64,000 bases of DNA from Pseudomonas entomophila (lineage in GTDB: Bacteria > Pseudomonadota > Gammaproteobacteria > Pseudomonadales > Pseudomonadaceae): NCBI RefSeq assembly GCF_029478665.1, contig NZ_JARPQB010000015.1, forward strand, positions 62,001-126,000. Reading direction: 5' to 3'. How positions within the stretch are numbered: the stretch's first letter is position 1; every line of letters starts with the position of its first letter. Positions 16,026 through 26,065 of this stretch are shown in pieces. The position numbers were made by a program, and so were the translations under genes. The notes under the pieces were generated by a model that was not told the DNA's origin, made no database searches, and was given only the letters and a program-made list of their open reading frames with translations.

Positions 16026-17428
16026 AGGTTTTGCGTTGGCCAGCCGCCGCCCAGGGCGCGGAACAGGTCGACCAGGGCCAACTGGTGCTGGGTGCTGGCC
16101 TCGATGTAGGTCGCCTCGTTCACATAGTTGCTGCGCTGGGCGTCGAGGTAGCGCAGGTGGTTGTCCACGCCGCCCTCGTAGCGCGCCTTGGCCAGTGCCA
16201 GGGTGGCCTGGCTGGTGTCGGCCAGGGCCCGGCGCGCGGCCTCTTCGCGGCGCAGGGTGTCGGTGGCGGCCAGGGCGTCGGCCACTTCGCGGAAGGCGGT
16301 CTGGATGGTGCCTTCATAGGCGGCCACCGCCGAATCCTTGCGCGCCTCGGCCAGGCTCAGGCCGGCCTTGTTGCGCCCGGCGTCGAACAGCGGCAGCGAC
16401 AGTTGCGGCATGAAGCTCCAGCTGCGCGAGCCGCCATCGAACAGGCCGGACATCTGCGCACTCGAGGTGCCGAAGCTGCCAGTCAGGCTGATACGCGGGA
16501 AGAACGCCGCCCGCGCCGCGCCGATATCGGCGTTGCGCGCCCGCAGCCGGTGTTCGGCGGCGAGGATGTCCGGGCGCCGCTCGAGCAGCGCCGACGGCGC
16601 GCCCGGGGCGATGTCCTGCAGCACCATGGGCGCGGCGGAACGTTCGGCCGGTATGGCCTTGGCCGCGTCGCTGCTGCCCAGCAACAGCACCAGCGCGTTG
16701 AACGCCTGGCGCTGCTGGCGCACGGTGGTTTCCAGCTCGGCCCGCGACTGCTCGACCAGACCCAGGGCTTCCTGGTGGTCCAGGGCGGTCGCGGTACCGG
16801 CCGAACGGCGCTGGCCGACCAGGGCCAGCGAGTCCTCGCGGCTGGCCAGGGTCTGGCGGGTCAGGGCCTGGCGGCGTTCGGCGCCGTCAAGCGTCAGGTA
16901 GGCCTGGCTGACTTCGGCGACCAGGGCGACGCGCGCGGCACGCCCGGCCTCTTCGGTGGCCAGGTACTGCTCCAGCGCCGCGTCACTCAGGCTCTTCACC
17001 CGGCCGAACAGATCCACCTCGTACTCCGGCAGCGACAGCCCCACCTGGTAGGTGCTGCTCACCCCTTCGCGGCCATTGCTGGCCAGCTCCGCCGGCAGGT
17101 GCTGGCGGTTACCCGAGGCCCCGGCGTTCAGGCCCGGCACCCGGTCGGCGCGCTGGATACGGTACTGCGCGCGGGCCTGCTCGATGTCCAGCAGGGTCTG
17201 GCGCAGCGAGCGGTTGTTGTCCAGCGCGGTGGCGACCAGCTGGCGCAAAGTCGGGTCGACGATGAACGCCTGCCAGTCCAGTTGCTCCACTGCCCGGCCC
17301 TGATGGGCCGCCGCGTCGCCCCACTGGGCCGCGACCGGCGCCTCGGGGCGCTGATAGGTCGGCGCCAGCGAGCAACCGGCCAGGGCGAAGGCCAGCGCAC
17401 AGGGCAAAACGAAATTACGCATGTCCAT
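16022..17428 (-). CDS. oprJ: RND efflux outer-membrane channel OprJ
   Basis: A 468-residue OMF/TolC-type lipoprotein with lipobox LAGC near residue 20. Long stretches match OprJ closely (TLLDIEQARAQYRIQRADRV, RNADIGAARAAFFPRISLTG, GGSRSWSFMPQLSLPLFD, VDNHLRYLDAQRS), rather than OprM or OprN. It forms the outer-membrane duct of the MexCD pump. The ATG overlaps the mexD stop (TGATG), so translation is coupled; an upstream GTG and a downstream ATG are alternatives. The stop codon is inside a REP. Confidence 0.9.
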   Translation of the reverse strand: MDMRNFVLPCALAFALAGCSLAPTYQRPEAPVAAQWGDAAAHQGRAVEQLDWQAFIVDPTLRQLVATALDNNRSLRQTLLDIEQARAQYRIQRADRVPGLNAGASGNRQHLPAELASNGREGVSSTYQVGLSLPEYEVDLFGRVKSLSDAALEQYLATEEAGRAARVALVAEVSQAYLTLDGAERRQALTRQTLASREDSLALVGQRRSAGTATALDHQEALGLVEQSRAELETTVRQQRQAFNALVLLLGSSDAAKAIPAERSAAPMVLQDIAPGAPSALLERRPDILAAEHRLRARNADIGAARAAFFPRISLTGSFGTSSAQMSGLFDGGSRSWSFMPQLSLPLFDAGRNKAGLSLAEARKDSAVAAYEGTIQTAFREVADALAATDTLRREEAARRALADTSQATLALAKARYEGGVDNHLRYLDAQRSNYVNEATYIEASTQHQLALVDLFRALGGGWPTQNL

Positions 17429-20400
17429 CACTCCACGGCCTCGACCGCATGTTTCACAGGGGCAGGCTTGCGCTTGAGCAGCGTCAGCACGAAGACGAAG
17501 CAGATCGGCACGAACACCACGCCCAGCAAGGTGGCGCTGAGCATGCCGCCGATCACCCCGGTACCGATGGCGCGCTGGCTGGCCGCGCCGGCGCCGGTGG
17601 CGATGGCCAGCGGCACCACGCCGAGGATGAAGGCCATGGAGGTCATCACGATCGGGCGGAAACGCAGGCGCGCGGCCTCGATGGCGGCGTCACGCAGGCT
17701 GTAACCCTTTTCCCACAGTTCCTTGGCGAACTCGACGATGAGGATGGCGTTCTTCGCCGCCAGGCCGATGATGGTGATCAGGCCGACCTTGAAGTACACA
17801 TCGTTGGGCATGCCGGTGAGCATCACTGCCCACACCGCGCCCAGGGCACCGATTGGCACGATCAGCATCACCGTCAGCGGGATCGCCCAGCTTTCATACA
17901 GCGCCACCAGCAGCAGGAACACCACCAGGATGGCCAGGGCGAACAGGCCGGCGGCCTGGCCGCTGGAGACCTTCTCCTGGTACGACAGGCCGGTCCAGGC
18001 ATAACCGATGCCAGGCGGCAGCTCGCTGACCAGGCGCTCCATCTCGGCCATCGCCTGGCCAGTGCTGGAACCCGGGGCGGCGTCGCCGGCGATACGGATC
18101 GACGGGTAGCCGTTGTAGCGCACCAGTTGCACCGGGCCCTCTTCCCACTTGGTGGTGACAAAGGCGCTGAACGGCACCTGCTCGCCACTGGCGTTGGGCG
18201 CATACAGGCGCAGCACGCTTTCCGGGGTCATCCGCTCGCCTTGCTCGGCCTGCACCACCACGCGTTGCTGGCGCCCGGCATTGGTGAAGTCGTTGATCAC
18301 CGCCGAACCGAAGGCGGTGGCCAGGGTGCTGTTGATGGTTTCGAAGCTCACGCCCAGGGCGCGGGCCTTTTCACGGTCGATCTGCACCCGCAGCTGCGGC
18401 GCCTCGGCCAGGCCTTCCATCATTGCGTAGAGGATCACCGGGTTGCCGTTGGCGCGGGCCAGCAGTTGGTCACGGGCCGCCAGCAATGCTTCGCGGCCCA
18501 GGCCGCCCCGGTCCATCAGGCGCAGGGCGAAACCGCCGGAGTTGCCCAGGCCGTCGATCGGCGGCGGCATGACCGCGGTGATGGTGCCGTCGCCGTTGGC
18601 CGCGAACTGGGCGTTGATCGCCGCGGTTTCCGCCTCGGCCGACTGCTCCTGGCCACGCACGGACCAGTCTTTGTAAGTGGGGAATGCCAGCGCGGCGTTG
18701 TCGCCCTGGCCCGAGAAACTGAAACCGCTGACGATGAACGAGCTGGCCACCGCCTCGCGGGACATCAGGAACTTCTCCAGGCCTTCGGCGGTGTGGTCGG
18801 TACGCACCCGGCTGGCGCCCGGTGGCAACTGCACGTCGACGATGCTGTAGCCCAGGTCCTCGGATGGCACGAAGGCCTCCGGCAGGCGCAGGTAGGAGTA
18901 ACCAAGCACCACCAGGATGCCGACGTAGGCCAGCATCCAGCGGCCGGCGCGGGCCACCAGGGCGCTGTTCATCACCGAGTAGCGCTCGGTCACGCGGGCG
19001 AAGGCGCGGTTGAAGGCACCGAAGAAACCGCCCTTCTCGTGGTGGCCGTGGGGCACCGGCTTGAGCAGCGTGGCACACAGCGCCGGGGTGAAGGTCAGGG
19101 CCAGGAAACCGGAGAACAGGATCGACACCGCCAGCGACACGGAGAACTGCTGGTAGATCACCCCCACCGAACCGGACATGAATGCCAGCGGCAGGAACAC
19201 CGCCGCCAGCACCATCGTGATGCCGATGATCGCCCCGGACACCTGCCCCATCGCCTTGACCGTGGCCGCCCCCGGCGACAGGCCTTCCTCGGCCATCAGC
19301 CGCTCGACGTTCTCCACCACCACGATGGCGTCGTCCACCAGGATGCCGATGGCCAGCACCATGCCGAACATGGTCATCATGTTCACCGAGAAGCCGAGCA
19401 GCTTCATCACCATCAGCGTGCCCAGCAGGCACACCGGCACCACGATCGACGGGATCAGGGTGTAGCGCACGTTCTGCAGGAACAGGAACATCACCAGGAA
19501 CACCAGCACCATGGCTTCGATCAGGGTGTGGATCACCTTCTCGATGGCCACGTCGACGAAGCGCGAGGTGTCGTAGGGCACCGAGTACTCGACGCCCTCG
19601 GGGAAGAACTGCGACAGCTCCGCCAGGCGCTCCTTGACCAGCGTCGCGGTCTGGATGGCGTTGGCGCCGGGCGCCAGCTGCACCGCGCCGGCCACGGCCG
19701 GGTGGCCGTCCAGGCGCGAGGACAGGTTGTAGTTCTCGCTGCCGATGGCCAGGCGCGCGACATCACCCAGCAGCACGCGGGAGCCGTCCGGGTTGGCGCG
19801 CAGGACGATGCCGGCGAACGCCTCGGGGGTGTCGAGGGTGCCCTGCACCGCCAAGGTCGCGGTCAGCTCCTGCTCGCTGGCCCCCGGGGTGCTGCCGAAG
19901 CTGCCGGCCGGCACCTGGACATTCTGGCCACGGATCGCGTTGTTGATGTCGTCGATGGACAGCCCGTAGCCCACCAGCTTCTGCGGGTCGACCCAGACCC
20001 GCATGGCCGCCTCTGAAGCGAAGAACTGCAGCTTGCCCACACCGGGCACGCGCCGCAGTTCGTTGTTGATATTGCGCGCGGCGTAGTCAGCCAGGGCCGT
20101 GGTGTCGCCACTGTCGCTGGACTTGCTGGTCAGGGCGTAGATCAGCAGGAACCCGGCGCTGGCCTGCTCGACCTTCAGGCCCTGGGACAGCACAGCCTGG
20201 GGCATGCGCGCCTCGGCCTGCTTCAGACGGTTCTGCACGTCCACCTGGGCCATGTCCGGCTTGGTGCCGGGCTCGAAGGTCACCAGCACCTCGGCGACGC
20301 CGTTGGAGTTGTTGGTGGACTCGTAGTACAGCAAACCCTTGGCGCCGTTGAGCGACTCTTCGATGATGCTGGTCACCGACTCCACCAGCACCTTGGCCGA

Positions 20401-20556
20401 AGCGCCCGGGTAGCTGGCGGTGATGGAAATCTGTGGCGGTGCCACGCTAGGGTACTGGGCCACCGGCAGCGCCGGGATCACCAGCAGGCCGGCCAGGGAA
20501 ATGAACAGCGCCATGACCCAGGCGAAGTTCGGCCGATTGATGAAGAACTTGGACAT
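17428..20556 (-). CDS. mexD: RND efflux inner-membrane pump MexD
   Basis: A 1042-residue HAE1 transporter, full length for MexD. The N-terminus ([20 protein letters not shown]), [27 protein letters not shown] and YNGYPSIRI blocks are those of MexD and distinguish it from MexB, MexF and MexY. The proton-relay Asp pair is in [14 protein letters not shown] of TM4. Twelve membrane helices and two large periplasmic loops are evident. It exports amphiphilic drugs and biocides with MexC and OprJ. Fifteen bases separate it from mexC. Confidence 0.93.
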   Translation of the reverse strand: MSKFFINRPNFAWVMALFISLAGLLVIPALPVAQYPSVAPPQISITASYPGASAKVLVESVTSIIEESLNGAKGLLYYESTNNSNGVAEVLVTFEPGTKPDMAQVDVQNRLKQAEARMPQAVLSQGLKVEQASAGFLLIYALTSKSSDSGDTTALADYAARNINNELRRVPGVGKLQFFASEAAMRVWVDPQKLVGYGLSIDDINNAIRGQNVQVPAGSFGSTPGASEQELTATLAVQGTLDTPEAFAGIVLRANPDGSRVLLGDVARLAIGSENYNLSSRLDGHPAVAGAVQLAPGANAIQTATLVKERLAELSQFFPEGVEYSVPYDTSRFVDVAIEKVIHTLIEAMVLVFLVMFLFLQNVRYTLIPSIVVPVCLLGTLMVMKLLGFSVNMMTMFGMVLAIGILVDDAIVVVENVERLMAEEGLSPGAATVKAMGQVSGAIIGITMVLAAVFLPLAFMSGSVGVIYQQFSVSLAVSILFSGFLALTFTPALCATLLKPVPHGHHEKGGFFGAFNRAFARVTERYSVMNSALVARAGRWMLAYVGILVVLGYSYLRLPEAFVPSEDLGYSIVDVQLPPGASRVRTDHTAEGLEKFLMSREAVASSFIVSGFSFSGQGDNAALAFPTYKDWSVRGQEQSAEAETAAINAQFAANGDGTITAVMPPPIDGLGNSGGFALRLMDRGGLGREALLAARDQLLARANGNPVILYAMMEGLAEAPQLRVQIDREKARALGVSFETINSTLATAFGSAVINDFTNAGRQQRVVVQAEQGERMTPESVLRLYAPNASGEQVPFSAFVTTKWEEGPVQLVRYNGYPSIRIAGDAAPGSSTGQAMAEMERLVSELPPGIGYAWTGLSYQEKVSSGQAAGLFALAILVVFLLLVALYESWAIPLTVMLIVPIGALGAVWAVMLTGMPNDVYFKVGLITIIGLAAKNAILIVEFAKELWEKGYSLRDAAIEAARLRFRPIVMTSMAFILGVVPLAIATGAGAASQRAIGTGVIGGMLSATLLGVVFVPICFVFVLTLLKRKPAPVKHAVEAVE

Positions 20557-20571
20557 CTCGCTACCCTCGCC

Positions 20572-21714
20572 TTATTGCGCCGCGGCCTGTTGTGCCTGGG
20601 CCAGGCTGACCGGCGTGCCCGGAACCAGGCCCGCCGGGCTGCCGACGATGACCTGGTCACCGGCGCGCAGGCCCTCGGTGATCTGCCAGCGCGCGCCCTG
20701 CATCACGCCGGTGCGCACGCTGCGCGCCTCGGCCAGGTTGCCGGTGCCCACCACCATCACCCGCGCCTCGCCATCGCTGCCGCGCTGCACGGCGCGTTGC
20801 GGCACGAGGATGGCCTGCTGATCGGTGCCCTGGGGGGTGCGCACGCGCACGTACATGCCGGGCAGGAGAATGCCGTCGGCGTTGTCGAAACGACCACGCA
20901 GGCTGACCTGGCCGGTGCCACGGTCGACCGCCACGTCGGTGAACATCAGCGCGCCCTGGCGCTGGTAGTCGGTGCCTTCGACCTGGGCCGTCAGCGCCTT
21001 GTCGTCGCCACCGGCCAACGCGCCGTCCTTCAAAGCCTGGCGCAGGCGCAGGGCATCGGCGGCGGACTGGGTGAAGTCGACATAGATCGGGTCGAGCTGC
21101 TGGATACGCGCCAGCAGCGTGGCATCGCCCTGCCCCACCAGCGCCCCTTCGGTGGCCAGGGCGCGGCCGATGCGCCCGGAGATCGGCGCGGTGACCGTGG
21201 CGTAGCCAAGGTTCAGGCGCGCGGTCTGCACGTCGGCCTGGGCTGAACGCACGGCGGCCTGGGCGCTGCGCAGCTCGGCGGTGGCGCTGTCGAAGTCCTG
21301 CTGGCTGACCGCTTCGATCTTGACCAGCGGCGCGTAGCGCTTGACCCGCGCCTGGGCTTCCTGCTGCACCGCCTGGGCACGGGCCTGGTCGCCCTCGGCC
21401 CGCGCCAGGGCGGCCTTGAACGGTGCCGGGTCGATCTGGAACAACACGTCGCCGGCCTTGACGTCGGCGCCCTCTTCGAAGCGCTTGTGCAGGACGATGC
21501 CAGCCACCCGCGCGCGCACCTCGGCGACCCGCATCGGCTCGACCCGGCCCGGCAGGGTCGAGGCCAGGGCCAACGGCTCGCCAGCCACGGTCACCACCTC
21601 CACCGGATACACCACCTCGGCCGCAGCCTGGGGCTGATCCGCCCCGTCGCAGCCCGACAGCGCGATCGCCGCCGCCAGCAGGCCGACCACCCCAATTGCA
21701 CGCAAGTTGCCCAT
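20572..21714 (-). CDS. mexC: RND efflux periplasmic adaptor MexC
   Basis: A 380-residue membrane-fusion lipoprotein with lipobox LSGC at Cys22. Blocks such as GRVEPMRVAEVRARVAGIV, KRFEEGADVKAGDVLFQIDP and TGVMQGARWQITEGL match MexC along the whole length. ATG at 21714 was chosen because it gives the MexC-type start MGNLRAIG with a GGGTG ribosome site; the longer frame adds 16 residues without support. First gene of the mexCD-oprJ operon. In P. aeruginosa the repressor gene nfxB is divergent from mexC; here a Rieske/FAD reductase takes that place. Confidence 0.92.
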   Translation of the reverse strand: MGNLRAIGVVGLLAAAIALSGCDGADQPQAAAEVVYPVEVVTVAGEPLALASTLPGRVEPMRVAEVRARVAGIVLHKRFEEGADVKAGDVLFQIDPAPFKAALARAEGDQARAQAVQQEAQARVKRYAPLVKIEAVSQQDFDSATAELRSAQAAVRSAQADVQTARLNLGYATVTAPISGRIGRALATEGALVGQGDATLLARIQQLDPIYVDFTQSAADALRLRQALKDGALAGGDDKALTAQVEGTDYQRQGALMFTDVAVDRGTGQVSLRGRFDNADGILLPGMYVRVRTPQGTDQQAILVPQRAVQRGSDGEARVMVVGTGNLAEARSVRTGVMQGARWQITEGLRAGDQVIVGSPAGLVPGTPVSLAQAQQAAAQ

Positions 21715-21751
21715 GAATTTCACCCGAGCCTTTGATTTGAAAACGGCGCGA

Positions 21752-21780
21752 ATGGTACTCACGAAGCCTTATTGAGTCAA
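21752..21780 (-). promoter_or_regulatory. Candidate sigma-70 promoter of mexCD-oprJ
   Basis: On the minus strand TTGACT (21780-21775) and TACCAT (21757-21752) are 17 bp apart, ending 38 bp upstream of the mexC ATG. The -35 box lies inside an imperfect dyad TGAG-N10-CTCA that could hold a repressor. Confidence 0.5.
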
Positions 21781-21899
21781 TTTAGTCTCATTTGATTCTC
21801 TTGTTAAAGATTGTAATCACGGTAGCCGGTCGTCACCTCGTGGCACCCTTGACCTTGGGCAGGCGTCAAATGAGCACACTGGATTCAAGGAGAACGCCC

Positions 21900-23432
21900 A
21901 TGGCCCTGCACGCCGTCGCCCCCCTCGCCGAGTTGAATGAACAGCGCCCGCTACGGGTCCAGGCCGGCGCCGAAGAAGTCATCCTGGTACGTCACGGCGA
22001 CCAGGTGCGCGCCTACCAAGGCAACTGCCCCCATGCCGGCGCGCCCCTGGAGGAAGGGGTGGTCTGCGCCGGCCTGCTGGTCTGCCCGTGGCACAAGGCG
22101 GCGTTCGCCGTGGACGAAGGCGCCGTGTGCGAGCCTCCGGCGCTGGTCGACCTGCGCCGCTACCCGGTGCAGGTCAAGGATGGCCAGGTCTGGGTGGACG
22201 ACCAGCCGCTGCCCAGGGCAGACCCACCCCTGCACAGCGATGCCCGCACCTTTGTCGTCATCGGCGCGGGCGCGGCGGGCAGCGCCGCCGTGGCGACCTT
22301 GCTCGGCCATGGCTTCGGCGGGCGGCTGGTGTGGATCGACCATGAGCCGCAAAGCGCCTACGACCGCACTGCCCTGAGCAAATTCGTCATTGCCGGGCAG
22401 ATGCCCCCCGACGAAGTGCCTTCGTTGCTGGAGCCTGACGCTCTGCGCCGGGGCCAGTTGCAGCGCCTGCACGCCAAGGTCCGCTCATTGGATGTCGACA
22501 AGCGCGAGATCGCACTTGCCGACGGCAAGTCGCTCAAGTACGACGCCGCCTTGCTGGCCACCGGTGGCAAACCCCGGCGCCCGGACCTGCCTGGCGTCCA
22601 GTTGCCCGGCATCTGCGTGCTGCGCTCGCGGGAAGATGCCGCGCGCCTGCTCGACCTGGCCGAGCCCGGCCAACCGGTGGTGATCGTCGGGGACGGGTTC
22701 ATCGGCCTGGAAGCCGCCTCGGCCCTGCGCAAGTACGGCTTGCAGGTGCATGTGGTCACGCGCCATCCGGTCCCGCTGGCCAAGCAACTGGGTGAGCGCA
22801 TTGGCCGAACGCTGCGTGAGCTGCATGAACGCAAGGGCGTGGTGTTCCACGGCCCGACCGAAGTGACCGCCTTCGAGGGCAAGGAACGGGTCGAGGCGGT
22901 AGTGCTGGCCAATGGCGAACGGCTGGCCACCCCGCTGGTGCTGCTGGGCACCGGCGTCGCCCCGGCCACGCGCTATGTGCAGGGTTTGCCCCTGGGCGAG
23001 GACGGTGCCATCGAGGTCGATGCCCATCTGCAAGCCGGCGACGGCCTGTGGGCGGCCGGCGACATCGCCCGCTTTCCCCTCGCCGGCCGCACGGTGCGCA
23101 TCGAGCACTGGCGCCTGGCCCAGCAGCACGGCGTGATCGCCGCCGCCAACATGCTCGGTGAGCGGCGCCGCTATGACGACGTGCCGTTCTTCTGGACCTA
23201 CCAGCACGGGCGCACCTACGAGGTGCTCGGGCATGGCCGCTACTGGAACCGCATCGAGTTCGTGGGCGAGCCGGAACAGGGTGACTTCATCGCCTTGCAA
23301 TGCATCGACGACGAGGTCGAGGCGGTGATCGCCAAAGGTTACTCGGATGCCATGGCCAAGTTGTCGCAGCGGATGAAGCGACCGCTGTCGAGCCGCGAAG
23401 CCCGCGAACTGATCGACACCGCTCAATCGTAG
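21900..23432 (+). CDS. Rieske-type FAD/NAD(P)-dependent oxidoreductase (AIF-like)
   Basis: A 510-residue fusion. Residues 5-105 are a Rieske [2Fe-2S] domain with ligands C43-x-H45 (NCPHAG) and C62-x2-H65 (VCPWH). Residues 117 to about 430 are a pyridine nucleotide-disulfide reductase with FAD site VVIGAGAAG and NAD(P) site VVIVGDGFIGLEAA. A C-terminal AIF/reductase-C domain follows (RIEHWRLAQQHG onward). The layout is that of AIFM3-like or rubredoxin/ferredoxin reductase-like proteins. No dioxygenase partner is adjacent. Ribosome site AAGGAGAA precedes the ATG. The stop is the TAG of a REP. It is divergent from mexC. Confidence 0.85.
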   Translation: MALHAVAPLAELNEQRPLRVQAGAEEVILVRHGDQVRAYQGNCPHAGAPLEEGVVCAGLLVCPWHKAAFAVDEGAVCEPPALVDLRRYPVQVKDGQVWVDDQPLPRADPPLHSDARTFVVIGAGAAGSAAVATLLGHGFGGRLVWIDHEPQSAYDRTALSKFVIAGQMPPDEVPSLLEPDALRRGQLQRLHAKVRSLDVDKREIALADGKSLKYDAALLATGGKPRRPDLPGVQLPGICVLRSREDAARLLDLAEPGQPVVIVGDGFIGLEAASALRKYGLQVHVVTRHPVPLAKQLGERIGRTLRELHERKGVVFHGPTEVTAFEGKERVEAVVLANGERLATPLVLLGTGVAPATRYVQGLPLGEDGAIEVDAHLQAGDGLWAAGDIARFPLAGRTVRIEHWRLAQQHGVIAAANMLGERRRYDDVPFFWTYQHGRTYEVLGHGRYWNRIEFVGEPEQGDFIALQCIDDEVEAVIAKGYSDAMAKLSQRMKRPLSSREARELIDTAQS

Positions 23433-23514
23433 GAGCCAGCCTTGCTGGCGAACACCGGCCACGCCGGTGCCAACCACCGCGGCGCCTGCTTCGCCAGCAA
23501 GGCTGGCTCCTACA
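23429..23514. repeat. REP pair after the Rieske reductase
   Basis: Inverted copies 23429-23453 and 23490-23514. The left TAG (23430-23432) is the stop codon of the reductase gene. Confidence 0.9.
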
Positions 23515-23590
23515 GAACGGTGGCCCTTTCAAACAGGGGCGGTTATGTGTAAAACCACTGGTTCACATCGCCTGACAAGGACCCGCGAGC

Positions 23591-24601
23591 ATGATCTACC
23601 GCCCCCTCGGCCACTCTGGCCTGCAAGTCTCGGCCCTCACCCTGGGCAGCATGATGTTCGGTGAGCAGACCAGCACCGAAGACGCGCTGCGCATCATCGA
23701 CAAGGCCTGGGACCAGGGCATCAACTTCATCGACACCGCCGACGTGTACAACGGCGGGCGCTCGGAAGAGATCGTCGGCGAGGCGGTGGCGCGCAACCGG
23801 CAGGACTGGATCGTCGCTTCGAAAGCCGGCTACGGCCCGGCCGATGGCGTACCCAACCGCAGCGGCCTGTCGCGCAAGCACCTGTTCAATGCCCTCGAAG
23901 CCAGCCTCACGCGCCTGGGCAGCGACTACCTGGACATCTACTACCTGCACCGCGAGGACCACGCGGTGCCACTGGAAGAGACCGTGCGCGCCATCGGCGA
24001 CCTGCTGGCCCAGGGCAAGATCCGCTACTGGGGCGTGAGCAACTTCCGCGGCTGGCGCATCGCCGAGATCTGCAACGTCGCCGAGCGCCTGGGCGTGGCC
24101 AAGCCGGTGGTCAGCCAGCCGCTGTACAACATCGTCAACCGCCAGGCCGAGCCCGAGCAGCTCACCGCCGCCGCCTACCACGGCCTGGGCGTGGTGCCGT
24201 TCAGCCCCCTGGCCCGAGGCGTGCTCAGCGGCAAGTACGCGCCGGGCTCGACACCGGATGCCGGCAGCCGCGCCGGGCGCCAGGACAAGCGGATCCTGGA
24301 GGTGGAATGGCGCCAGGAGTCGCTGGCCATCGCCCAGAAGATCCACGCCTACACCGAGGCCAAGGGCGTTGGTATCGTCGAGTTCGCCATTGCCTGGGTG
24401 CTGAACAACCGCCTGGTCAGCTCGGCCATCGTCGGGCCGCGCACCGAAGCGCAGTGGGACACCTACGCCGGCGCGCTGGAGGTCAAGGTCACGGCGGAAG
24501 ATGAAGCCTTCATCGATTCGCTGGTAACGCCGGGGCATGCCTCGACGCCGGGGTTCAACGACGTGGCGCATTTCGTGACCGGGCGCTTGCCGCGGGCATG
24601 A
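23591..24601 (+). CDS. Aldo/keto reductase
   Basis: A 336-residue (beta/alpha)8 NADPH reductase. The catalytic tetrad is visible as Asp and Tyr in DTADVYNGGRSE (about residues 50-61), Lys in ASKAGYG (about 80) and His in YYLHREDH. It resembles the YajO/Kv-beta-like AKR group that reduces aldehydes and ketones. No operon partner. The gene lies between two REP pairs. Substrate unknown. Confidence 0.88.
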   Translation: MIYRPLGHSGLQVSALTLGSMMFGEQTSTEDALRIIDKAWDQGINFIDTADVYNGGRSEEIVGEAVARNRQDWIVASKAGYGPADGVPNRSGLSRKHLFNALEASLTRLGSDYLDIYYLHREDHAVPLEETVRAIGDLLAQGKIRYWGVSNFRGWRIAEICNVAERLGVAKPVVSQPLYNIVNRQAEPEQLTAAAYHGLGVVPFSPLARGVLSGKYAPGSTPDAGSRAGRQDKRILEVEWRQESLAIAQKIHAYTEAKGVGIVEFAIAWVLNNRLVSSAIVGPRTEAQWDTYAGALEVKVTAEDEAFIDSLVTPGHASTPGFNDVAHFVTGRLPRA

Positions 24602-24617
24602 GGCTTACGCAAGACCT

Positions 24618-24701
24618 GTAGGAGCGGCTTCAGCCGCGATGCGGCCGTCGCGGTGTGTGGCACCCGCTTTGCGGGTGATCGCGGCTGAAGCCGCTCCTAC
24701 A
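24618..24701. repeat. REP pair (GGCTTCAGCC core)
   Basis: Inverted copies 24618-24640 and 24678-24701, between the aldo/keto reductase and the ene-reductase genes. Confidence 0.9.
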
Positions 24702-24807
24702 GGGGCCACGCCAATTGGGGAGCCATGCGCCGGGGTATCGGTCCCCCCTTTCCCCAATCACCTCGGTATCGTGCGCACCATCGAATCACCTTTCCGATGG
24801 AGCCCCG

Positions 24808-25905
24808 ATGAAACTCTTCGAACCCCTCAAGCTCGGCCCTCTGACGCTGCCCAACCGGGTGTTCATGGCCCCCCTGACCCGCCTGCGCAGCCTGGAACCC
24901 GGCGATGTGCCAACACCCCTGATGGCCGAGTACTACCGCCAGCGCGCCAGCGCCGGGCTGATCATCAGCGAAGCCACGCAGATCTCCTTCCAGGCCAAGG
25001 GCTACTCCGGCTCGCCGGGTATCCACACCCCCGAGCAGATCGCCGCCTGGCGCCAGGTCAACGAAGGCATCCATGCCGACGGCGGCCACAGCGCGGTGCA
25101 GGTCTGGCACACCGGCCGCGTGTCGCACACCTCGCTGCAACCGAACGGCGACGCGCCCGTGGCGCCTTCCGCGCTGCCGGCCAACGCCCGGACCTCGCTG
25201 CGTGACGAAAACCGCAAGGTGATCCGCGTCGAGACCTCCACGCCACGCGCCTTGAGCGAAGCCGAAATCGCCGCGATCATCGCCGACTTCGGCCAGGCCG
25301 CCGCCAACGCCCGCAAGGCCGGCTTCGACTTCATCGAACTGCACGCCGCCCATGGCTACCTGCTGCACCAGTTCCTCACCCCCAGCGCCAACATCCGCGA
25401 CGACCGCTACGGCGGCAGTGTCGAGAACCGTGCGCGCATCGTGCTCGAAGCGGTGGACGCCGCCATCGCCCAATGGAGCGCCGACCGGGTGGGCATCCGC
25501 ATCTTCCCGCTGGGTGGTTTCAATGGCGTCGACAACGGTGAAGATCAGGAAGCTGCCGGGCTGTACCTGATTGGCGAGCTGGCCAAGCGCAACCTGGCCT
25601 ACCTGCACCTGTCCGAACCGGACTGGGCCGGTGGCCAGCCGCTGCGCGAGGAATTCCGCGAGGCGATTCGCGCGGTGTATCCAGGGGTGATCGTGGCGGC
25701 GGGCGCCTACACGGCCGAAAAAGCCGAAGACCTGCTCAGCCGTGGGCTGATCGACGCGGTGGCATTCGGCCGTGCGTTCATCGCCAACCCGGACCTGGTG
25801 GAACGCCTGCGGCTGCGGGCGCCGCTGAACGAACACCGGGCGCAGTTCGACTATTCCAATGGGGCCGAGGGGTATACCGACTACCCCGTGCTGAAACAGG
25901 CTTGA
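24808..25905 (+). CDS. Old yellow enzyme family alkene reductase
   Basis: A 365-residue FMN ene-reductase of the NemA/XenB/OYE type. Marks: [10 protein letters not shown] at about 19-28, the [10 protein letters not shown] block (about 98-107), [16 protein letters not shown] with the substrate-binding H-x2-H/N type pair (about 174-189), RDDRYGGS, and the C-terminal [17 protein letters not shown] phosphate/FMN loop. It reduces activated C=C bonds and often nitro compounds. Own transcription unit, ended by the hairpin at 25914. Confidence 0.9.
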   Translation: MKLFEPLKLGPLTLPNRVFMAPLTRLRSLEPGDVPTPLMAEYYRQRASAGLIISEATQISFQAKGYSGSPGIHTPEQIAAWRQVNEGIHADGGHSAVQVWHTGRVSHTSLQPNGDAPVAPSALPANARTSLRDENRKVIRVETSTPRALSEAEIAAIIADFGQAAANARKAGFDFIELHAAHGYLLHQFLTPSANIRDDRYGGSVENRARIVLEAVDAAIAQWSADRVGIRIFPLGGFNGVDNGEDQEAAGLYLIGELAKRNLAYLHLSEPDWAGGQPLREEFREAIRAVYPGVIVAAGAYTAEKAEDLLSRGLIDAVAFGRAFIANPDLVERLRLRAPLNEHRAQFDYSNGAEGYTDYPVLKQA

Positions 25906-25913
25906 ATGCAGCA

Positions 25914-25932
25914 AGGGCGCCGCAAGCGCCCT
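25914..25932 (+). terminator. Terminator after the alkene reductase
   Basis: AGGGCG-CCGCAAG-CGCCCT hairpin beginning nine bases after the stop, followed by CTTCTCCT. The T tract is weak, so strength is uncertain. Confidence 0.65.
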
Positions 25933-25958
25933 CTTCTCCTCAGCCTTGCGCGACCTTT

Positions 25959-25984
25959 GTAGGAGCCAGCCTTGCTGGCGAACA
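25959..25984. repeat. Single REP
   Basis: One GTAGGAGCCAGCCTTGCTGG copy between the ene-reductase terminator and the LysE gene; the expected partner copy is absent. Confidence 0.85.
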
Positions 25985-26065
25985 CCGGCAAGGCCGGTGC
26001 CAACCGTGGTGAATCTGTCAGATTGCTGGCATTGTGCATCTTTCCCCGCGCAAAGGACGCGCTCC

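Noticed and set aside
17449..20016. Very long open frame antisense to mexD (855 codons)
   Set aside because: It is rich in His, Gln, Asp and Arg, as expected from the reverse strand of GC-rich coding DNA, has no domain, and lies wholly within the clearly real mexD.
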